35,736 nucleotides of DNA from Acidobacteria bacterium RIFCSPLOWO2_02_FULL_67_21 (GTDB lineage: Bacteria > Acidobacteriota > Vicinamibacteria > Vicinamibacterales > UBA2999): contig MEKU01000079.1 of assembly GCA_001767195.1 (NCBI GenBank), positions 54,751-90,486 on the forward strand, given 5' to 3'. The notes under the pieces are model-generated. The model was given only the letters and a program-made list of their open reading frames with translations, was not told where the DNA came from and searched no databases. Each line of letters begins with the position of its first letter. Within the stretch, counting starts at the first letter, position 1. Positions 30,901-35,736 of the stretch are shown here, in pieces. The translations under genes were made by a program, and so were the position numbers.

Positions 30901-33900
30901 AAAGGGCCGGCGCGGCGGCGGTTCCAATCAGGCGCAGGTCCGCCCCGAGCTGGAACCGCCCGTAGTTGTTGTCGACGATGACGTCCTCGTCGGTGATCAC
31001 GCGGATATCGAGCGCCAGCGCATCGAGCGCATCCGGGGCGTCGGCGCTCGCCGCCAGCCGCTGCGTGCGCAGCCCGGCAAGCAGCCCCGTGACCACGGCC
31101 ATCGGCTCGCGGTACGTGCCTCGAAGCACCGTCACCGTTCCCGACACACGCCCTGCGTACGCAGAGCGCAGCGGTGGACGTGGGGCGGGTCCCGCCGGAG
31201 ACTCGTTCGCATCGACCGGCGGACCCGCCGTCAACGTCAGCTCCGCATCGAGCTCGCTGCGGAGCCCCTGCGGAAACTCGAGCGCCATCCCTCTGACGTC
31301 GGCCGTCAGACTCGCGTCCACGCCGGACCCCGCGGTGTATTCGACGGCCCCCTCGCCACGCATCGAGCCGCCATTGATCGAGCCGGCCATCGCCGTCACG
31401 CGAGCGGTCGTTCGCGTCAGTACGGTGCGAACGCTCAGATCCGACACCACAACCCGCGGGTCGACCAGCCGGATCTCTCCGTCGGTGATGGTCAGGTCGC
31501 CGTCGATACGCGGACTCGTCAGCTCCCCGGTAATCGAGAGCCTCGGCTCGAGCCTCCCGGCCGTCGTCATCCCCGCCGCCCGTACGAAGGGCGTGAGCAT
31601 CCTCAAGTCGAGCACGCCGTTGGCAAGGATCGCGGTCTGGCGATCGCTCAGCCGCACCTGTCCTCGCACGCCGAGCGTGGCGCCCTGGCCGACCCACTCC
31701 CACGCCTCGACACGGGCGAAACCGTCGCGCGCGACGATGCGCGTAGGGATGCGCTGCGTGACGGGAAGGCCGGCAATCCTCAGGTCGAACCGGTCGATGC
31801 GAAGCTCGCCCGTGAGCGCGGCCACGTCGGCCGTCACGGCCGCAGCATCGAGCGTTGCATCGAGCGACCCCGTGACCTCGTCCAGCGTGCCCGGCTCGAC
31901 AAACGGTGCGAGCACGGCCGGCGTGAGGTTCGTGGCGGTCACCCGCAGGACGGCGGGTCCGCCGGTCGATGCGATCGCGCCTCCGGCGGGACCCGCCCCA
32001 CGTACCGCCACCCCCGCTCCACTGGCCGCCCCAGCGAGAAAAGACAGTGGCGCCTTGCCGACGGCAGACACCTCGGCGCCCTCGTACGACAGCCGGGCCT
32101 CGCGCAGCTCGACCCAGCCTTCCTCTGCATGAGCCCTGACCCGAAGCCCCGAGACCGGAGGCAGACCCTCGAGCGCGATCGAGCCGGGGCCGACGTCGAG
32201 ATCGCCGGCCACGACCGGCGCCCGCAGCGCGCCCGTCACGCGCGCCCGCACGGCAAGCGGGCCCGTGCCGCCCGTCACGGCCAGCCTCGTCAGGCCGGTT
32301 GCGGCGACGGCGCGCGCAACGGCATCGACGTCGCCGGTCACGGTGACGGCGAGACCAGGCCCGCCCGGCGCCGGCTCGAATGCCGGAAGAGTCCCAGAGG
32401 CCGAGAGCCGCACGTCCCCGGCGGTCATCTCGAGCGAGTCCAGCTGGACCTGCTCCGCCTCGTAGCGGGCGCGCGCCGGCTCAACGAGGCTCAGGCGCAG
32501 CTCACCGGTCACTCCGTCGAACGACTCCACGACGACTGCCGCCGATCCGCTGCGCCAGCGCTCGAGCGGCGTCTCCGCGTGCAGACGGACCGTTGCAGTG
32601 CCCGTGAGCATCGTGCCGGTGTCCATGTAGTCCCGGAGGAGCGAGAGGTCGAGCCCCGCCGCACGCGCGTCGATCACCGCCCCGTAGGGTGCCTCGAGCT
32701 GAACGCGCGCATCGGCCGCCGCGACGAAGCGCGGCGCCTCTGCTTCGATGCGCGCACTTCGGCGATCCAGCGTGACGGACGCGAGCACCGAGCCGACCGG
32801 CAGGTCCTGCCAGCGCCCTTCACGAACGGTGATCTCGCCGGTGCCCTGCGGGTCGTCAATCGTGCCGCTGCCGGCAAAACGCAGGCTGACGATTCCCGCA
32901 GCCGGTACCTCCGCGGTCGGCATCAGCCGCCAGTCCGTTCCCTCGAGCGACGCCGTATACCGGCCGGCTCGTGTGTCGTAGGTGCCGGCAGCCACGAGCC
33001 GGCCCGGCGCAGACGGCTGTCGCGCCGTCAGCTCCTCCACCGTGAGGATCGTGCCGGCGAGACGCCCGGCGGTCCGGACGTCGGCGATGGCCTCGCCCGA
33101 TACGCTGATCTGAGGTGCCGCCGCCGTGAACTGCAGCTGCGACTGAACGGGCTGACCGGACACCGTCGCCTGCACGTCGGACGCTTCGATCTCCGGCCCG
33201 CTCACATCTTGGAGACGCGCCTGGGCATCGATGCGCGGTGCGTCCAGCGTTCCCGCAACCTGAAGATCCACCCGGCCGGTGCCGCTCCTCAGCAGATTCG
33301 GCGGGATGTCTGCGAGGCCCGTTGTGCGAAGCACCGCCAGCAGCTGCGGCAGCCCGGTGTCGGCCACACGAACGGTCCCCGCGATCGCATCGTCGCGAAG
33401 GACGCCCTCGAGGCGCACCTGAATCGGCGCCACACCGCCGGCCACATGCCGGCCTACGTACCGCCATCGGCCGTTCGTGAGCTCGAGTGTGCCGTCACCC
33501 GAGAGCGCAAGCCGGCCCCGCGCGTTGCGGCCCGGCCGCAGCGTCGCCCGCAGCGTGGCCGACCAGCTCTCGACATCCGACCCGAACCCGCGAGCGTTGA
33601 GCTCGCCCGACGTGGCGGCTGCCGGCGCCATCGCAGCGTCGGGGGCCATCATCAAGACTGCGGCTGCAGCGTCGACGCCGGTCCACGACGCCCTCCCCTG
33701 GCCCGCACCATCGTCGTCCAGTGGCAGGACGCCGCCCGCCGTCACGCGCCCACCGGCAAATGCCAAACGCAGATCGCTCACCTCGACCGCAGCCGTACTG
33801 ATACCGACGTCTGCGGCGACGTCCGTCATGGACGCGCCCTGCCATCCGATGGCATCACTCGAGAGCCTCATCTGCGCGCCGAGGCTGTCGAGCGCGCCGC

Positions 33901-34723
33901 TAACGGTCGCGTCGAAGTCGACGTCGCCGCGAGGCAGCTCGCCGTTCGCCACGACCCACCTTGTGAGTCGCGTCAGATCGGTGCGGCCGCGCGCGCGGAT
34001 GTTCACGGACGGCTCCTGCGCGACGATCGTGACCGAGCCGTCAAGCTTCAGACCGCCTTCGGGCGCTTCGATGTTCACCGCCTCGAGGCCCAGCGTCCGG
34101 CCGTCGAAGCTTGCGCCCCCTTCAAGCCGAAAGATCGCGGTGAACTGTGTTTCTGTATTCAGCTCGGCGGGCTGGCGCAGCGCGATATGCCCTTCGTTCC
34201 GGGTCAGCAGGAGGTCGACCGAGGGCATCCAGAGATGGCGGATCGCCTGCTCGTCGCGCAGCTCCACGGCCAGCTGCGGCACCGCGAGTCGTGCAATCCG
34301 CAACGGCGGCGGCTCCCCTACACGCTCCTCCGTCGTGCGTGGAAGATTCGTGGTCCCGTCGCTCCGTTTGCGGGCGACGACGTGCATCCGGTCGGCCGTG
34401 ACGTCATCAAAGGCGATCTCGCCGAGCAGCGCCCGCCAGGGCAGCGTCACGGCCACGTAGTCGGCGGTCAGGAACGGGTCGTACGGTGAGTCGACCGCGG
34501 CCACACTCAGCCCGGCGACACCGAGCCGGAGCGTCGCGAGGTTGTAGTCGAGGCGGCCGGCGGCGACAATCAGCCCGTACTGTTCCTCGATGACGGGTAG
34601 CACGCGACGAAGCACGGTGCGGCGTACGGGCGGCGCGTGCAGCAACAGCACGAAGCCGGCAGCCACGCCCAGAAGGGCCGCCAGCACGCGCACGGAACGA
34701 GACCGAAAGACGCCGGACAACAT
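27998..34723 (-). CDS. Single-polypeptide TamB-Omp85 (TamA/BamA-like) fusion
   Basis: This uninterrupted 2241-residue frame joins two usually separate proteins. Residues about 10-30 form an inner-membrane anchor (VRVLAALLGVAAGFVLLLHA). From 30 to about 1480 comes a TamB/AsmA-like repeat region of beta-rich units, including the TamB C-terminal (DUF490) signature near 1320-1480 (EDIEVTITGPAESPSVTMRS, then DLGQAEIASLLLTGRPLDEL). From about 1500 to 1890 POTRA-type repeats follow (VASVTIAGDPALPEARIRDL, FTIARVAFEGAESLPADVL, EVVISGNRAIDPDVITRAL). From about 1898 there is an Omp85 barrel with the loop-6 motif SRTVRGV near 2136 and a terminal phenylalanine. In E. coli TamB and TamA are two proteins and the TamB C-terminus contacts TamA POTRA1, so the order here makes sense. 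Two 51-bp repeats are inserted in frame (residues about 908-924 and 1165-1181). Confidence 0.9.
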   Translation of the reverse strand: MLSGVFRSRSVRVLAALLGVAAGFVLLLHAPPVRRTVLRRVLPVIEEQYGLIVAAGRLDYNLATLRLGVAGLSVAAVDSPYDPFLTADYVAVTLPWRALLGEIAFDDVTADRMHVVARKRSDGTTNLPRTTEERVGEPPPLRIARLAVPQLAVELRDEQAIRHLWMPSVDLLLTRNEGHIALRQPAELNTETQFTAIFRLEGGASFDGRTLGLEAVNIEAPEGGLKLDGSVTIVAQEPSVNIRARGRTDLTRLTRWVVANGELPRGDVDFDATVSGALDSLGAQMRLSSDAIGWQGASMTDVAADVGISTAAVEVSDLRLAFAGGRVTAGGVLPLDDDGAGQGRASWTGVDAAAAVLMMAPDAAMAPAAATSGELNARGFGSDVESWSATLRATLRPGRNARGRLALSGDGTLELTNGRWRYVGRHVAGGVAPIQVRLEGVLRDDAIAGTVRVADTGLPQLLAVLRTTGLADIPPNLLRSGTGRVDLQVAGTLDAPRIDAQARLQDVSGPEIEASDVQATVSGQPVQSQLQFTAAAPQISVSGEAIADVRTAGRLAGTILTVEELTARQPSAPGRLVAAGTYDTRAGRYTASLEGTDWRLMPTAEVPAAGIVSLRFAGSGTIDDPQGTGEITVREGRWQDLPVGSVLASVTLDRRSARIEAEAPRFVAAADARVQLEAPYGAVIDARAAGLDLSLLRDYMDTGTMLTGTATVRLHAETPLERWRSGSAAVVVESFDGVTGELRLSLVEPARARYEAEQVQLDSLEMTAGDVRLSASGTLPAFEPAPGGPGLAVTVTGDVDAVARAVAATGLTRLAVTGGTGPLAVRARVTGALRAPVVAGDLDVGPGSIALEGLPPVSGLRVRAHAEEGWVELREARLSYEGAEVSAVGKAPLSFLAGAASGAGVAVRGAGPAGGAIASTGGPAVLRVTATNLTPAVLAPFVEPGTLDEVTGSLDATLDAAAVTADVAALTGELRIDRFDLRIAGLPVTQRIPTRIVARDGFARVEAWEWVGQGATLGVRGQVRLSDRQTAILANGVLDLRMLTPFVRAAGMTTAGRLEPRLSITGELTSPRIDGDLTITDGEIRLVDPRVVVSDLSVRTVLTRTTARVTAMAGSINGGSMRGEGAVEYTAGSGVDASLTADVRGMALEFPQGLRSELDAELTLTAGPPVDANESPAGPAPRPPLRSAYAGRVSGTVTVLRGTYREPMAVVTGLLAGLRTQRLAASADAPDALDALALDIRVITDEDVIVDNNYGRFQLGADLRLIGTAAAPALSGRAEVREGGQLFVGRNVYAVTFGAVDFANPVAIEPNLNVAATTRAGGEDIEVTITGPAESPSVTMRSSTSPDLGQAEIASLLLTGRPLDELAPGDATFVGTQVLGNFSAEVLGFASRAVGLDTLRLGGVEGQTVRRDPGEVAIELDPATRMTFGKSLGSEVDITFSQSLRESDAQTWIVEYLPVRGLELRLVSDDDDFRSYGFRHDLSLGGAPRSAARPSSAARESLRVASVTIAGDPALPEARIRDLLRLQPGDRFNFGAWQDDRDRLEALYRREHHLAARVSARRSDGADGVALTYEIAAGPLTIVTLIGIDAGSALMGRLESAWVEAVFDEFLVDEAVQIVRSDLARSGYLRPAIDARIRSEEARTTLEIGVQAGERSTETRVRIEGIADALAADVGGHLASLGVSERAVVDPGAAEREATAYLHARGYLQARATAGAPLFDGGTAVVPLTVSAGEVFTIARVAFEGAESLPADVLRDAMALTEGEPYAPAALEAARERLVALHRREGFAAATVAARPAVRPDRPAVDIVFAVDEGARQVLAEVVISGNRAIDPDVITRALDFPAGSPMRAEDVLRARSRVFDTRLFRRLDVTSEPLSSGADSAKREAEQPRADPPTFPMRLRIVVEEWPAARLRYGFVVAEERPENDIEGRGLVPGFSADITRRTLFGRALTIGSSAALQRREQRGRLFVSAPTFLGLPVESSLIGERSRETFEAATLVTSRSGVTWEQRTRVGDRLSLSYAYTFERNHTFDTKSTESDPLAFDITVNIARLNGAAAWDTRDDPIDAARGLFASSTIEFAPEAVGSDIRFVRQVQQAYYFRPWRRIVLASAARLGTVVPIGGQELIPSERFFAGGSRTVRGVQEGGLGPRDFFGAAGGRLMVVLNQEVRVPLYRWLRGIAFVDAGNVFARSRDASLRDLVGSLGLGLRLTTPFALLRIDYGRTAWGAAEPSGRWTFGIGQAF
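31180..31230. repeat. 51-bp repeat, forward copy inside the TamB half
   Basis: This copy (GTGGGGCGGGTCCCGCCGGA at its start, GACCGGCGGACCCGCCG at its end) differs from the intergenic copy at 17212 at only a few positions. It lies within the coding region at residues 1165-1181 and is translated as a Gly/Pro/Ala-rich linker (GPPVDANESPAGPAPRPP). Being 17 codons long, it does not shift the frame. Confidence 0.85.
31951..32001. repeat. 51-bp repeat, reverse copy inside the TamB half
   Basis: Reverse-orientation copy (CGGCGGGTCCGCCGGTCGAT at its left end, GGCGGGACCCGCCCCAC at its right end), nearly identical in its outer parts to 12888-12938. It encodes residues 908-924 of the fusion (around VRGAGPAGGAIASTGGPAV), again a flexible Gly/Ala stretch, in the opposite orientation to the copy at 31180. 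Confidence 0.85.
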
Positions 34724-34734
34724 GGGGCCGCTGT

Positions 34735-34750
34735 GTTACCCTACTGTAAC
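34735..34750. promoter_or_regulatory. Small inverted repeat between divergent genes
   Basis: GTTAC (34735-34739) and GTAAC (34746-34750) form a dyad with 6 bp between, centred in the 33-bp gap between the divergent starts of the fusion gene and the YjbQ-like gene. The gap is too short for two ordinary promoters, so at least one transcript must start within the neighbour or be leaderless. The dyad is a candidate operator; chance occurrence is possible. Confidence 0.3.
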
Positions 34751-34756
34751 GCCCGC

Positions 34757-35736
34757 GTGTCTCACCAGAATCTGAAGGCCGCGCAGCCACTCGACGTCAC
34801 GCTGGAGCTCGTGCCCCGAGCGCGATTCGACGTCCTGGAGCTGCGATCCCATTTCGCGACCGAGCACCAGGCGTTGGCCGCCTACCCGCACTGCCTCTAC
34901 TGGTCGTCGCATACGACCGCGGGATTTCTCGACCGCAGCCTCGCCACTCGGCTGAAGCCGGAGGCGGTTCCTACGTATCTCGAGGCCTTCCGGGCGCTGT
35001 TTCCCGAAGGCGCCGGCTACGAGCACGATCGGCTCGAGCGGCGGAACGACCTCGATGCCGACCAGCGGGCCGTCGAGCCGCGAAACGCCGACTCGCACCT
35101 CGCGTTCATCGCCGGCGGCCTGCGGGCGTGCGTCACGCACCCGAACCGGCCGGGCGAGTCGGTGTTCTTCGTCGACCTGGACGGGATGATCGAAGGAAGG
35201 CCCCGGCGCCGGCTGACGCGCCTCATCGGCTACAACCGCGAACGGCTCGTGCGCACGACGCGGATCGAAGTGCCGGTCTCGGCGCACCCGATCGACTCGG
35301 TGAACCTCAAGGACCCGCGCCTGGGCGTGTACGCGCAGCTCTCGGAGTTTGTCGCCGCGTCGGGCATCGGCAAGGGCCAGCTCCGCGTGGTGCTCGACCC
35401 GACGGAGCGGCATTCGGCGCTCACGATCAACGAGTACGAGACGCTACTGATGAAGCACGATCTGGCGGAGGTGATGCGCAACCCGCTTCGGTTCTTTGCC
35501 GAGAAGAGCCGCCATGCCTTCGCCAATCCGCGCGCCGTTCCGGCCAAGACGCTCGACTACGCCAAGTACGACTTCGTCCGGCTCCTCAACAAGAGCCTGG
35601 ACACGCTCGGACTGCGCGGGTCGATGGTTGAACGCCTGCTCGCCCGCACGCTGGCCGTGCCGGCCGCGCGCCTGTTCCGGATGCGCCGCTCGGTCAGCCT
35701 GCTCGTCTCGGAGCGCCCCGACGGCACCCACGGCCT
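34757..35736 (+). CDS. YjbQ-like (UPF0047) protein, incomplete at the right edge
   Basis: The frame is open to the end of the window (326 codons seen). The first half shows YjbQ/secondary thiamine-phosphate synthase features: SSHTTAGFLD (51-59), GYEHDRLERRND (88-99), NADSHLAFIAGGL (110-122) and FFVDLDGM. Ordinary YjbQ proteins are only about 140 residues. From about residue 190 a second similar segment appears (EFVAASGIGKGQLRVVLDPT, then ALTINEYETLLMKHDL), recalling the start of YjbQ again, so this may be a degenerate tandem version. GTG 34757 is used; GTG 34733 is also in frame; no ribosome site is seen. Function unknown beyond the fold. Confidence 0.65.
   Translation, partial: MSHQNLKAAQPLDVTLELVPRARFDVLELRSHFATEHQALAAYPHCLYWSSHTTAGFLDRSLATRLKPEAVPTYLEAFRALFPEGAGYEHDRLERRNDLDADQRAVEPRNADSHLAFIAGGLRACVTHPNRPGESVFFVDLDGMIEGRPRRRLTRLIGYNRERLVRTTRIEVPVSAHPIDSVNLKDPRLGVYAQLSEFVAASGIGKGQLRVVLDPTERHSALTINEYETLLMKHDLAEVMRNPLRFFAEKSRHAFANPRAVPAKTLDYAKYDFVRLLNKSLDTLGLRGSMVERLLARTLAVPAARLFRMRRSVSLLVSERPDGTHG

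Noticed and set aside
33430-33465. GCCGGCCACATGCCGGC palindrome inside the TamB half as another inserted repeat
   Set aside because: Palindromic and followed by CTACGTA like other elements, but no second copy is in the window and the encoded residues could be native.
30284-34489. A 1401-codon open frame on the plus strand opposite the TamB/Omp85 fusion
   Set aside because: High-GC codon bias leaves antisense frames open. The translation is Arg/His-rich without any domain, whereas the minus strand has clear homology throughout.

Overview
The window is high-GC bacterial chromosome with a Gram-negative envelope (a TamB/Omp85 outer-membrane assembly protein, porin remains, periplasmic proteases). 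The gene mix (DUF5916 outer-membrane protein, several YtxH-type stress proteins, a complete liu/mcc leucine-degradation cluster) and many GC-rich palindromic repeats fit Acidobacteriota, most likely Vicinamibacteria. That placement is inference from recognised families; there is no rRNA here to prove it.

Layout. 1-2.0 kb: an atypical pyruvate kinase on the minus strand. 2.0-4.4 kb: two paralogues of an unrecognised secreted family, a YtxH protein, a porin remnant and a frameshifted copper nitrite reductase-like remnant beside a repeat. 4.5-6.4 kb: a DUF2383 helical-bundle protein, a dihydroorotate dehydrogenase-like flavoprotein, a one-helix membrane protein and a decayed DUF4389 gene. 6.5-8.6 kb: a conserved protein of unknown function and a chimeric remnant of a sensor kinase and a GspE/PilB ATPase, ending at a tRNA-Leu(UAA). 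8.9-12.9 kb: a D-2-hydroxyacid dehydrogenase, two coupled tiny membrane proteins and a DUF5916 protein. 13.0-17.1 kb: a tight minus-strand operon of yihY-like, M48 metallopeptidase and YyaL-type thioredoxin-domain genes. 17.2-20.1 kb: YtxH/DUF948-type envelope stress proteins below a sigma-54 response regulator, with an MlaE permease remnant between. 20.3-25.7 kb: leucine/isovalerate catabolism on the plus strand: 3-methylcrotonyl-CoA carboxylase beta, methylglutaconyl-CoA hydratase, carboxylase alpha split into biotin carboxylase and biotin carrier genes, and HMG-CoA lyase. 25.8-28.0 kb: OsmC peroxidase, bacterioferritin, an aldo/keto reductase remnant and a TPR protein. 28.0-34.7 kb: one 2241-residue protein joining a TamB-like half to a POTRA/Omp85 half. 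The window ends inside a YjbQ-like gene.

Two themes stand out. First, the whole translocation and assembly module seems to be made as one polypeptide, with the TamB C-terminus placed directly before the first POTRA domain. Second, several families of palindromic dispersed repeats lie in intergenic gaps, inside an operon, and also in frame inside coding sequences. The clearest family has five copies of exactly 51 bp (17 codons), two of them in frame inside the TamB half. Gene remnants (porin, NirK-like, DUF4389, kinase/GspE, MlaE, aldo/keto reductase) are frequent, several near repeats, which suggests ongoing deletion and decay.
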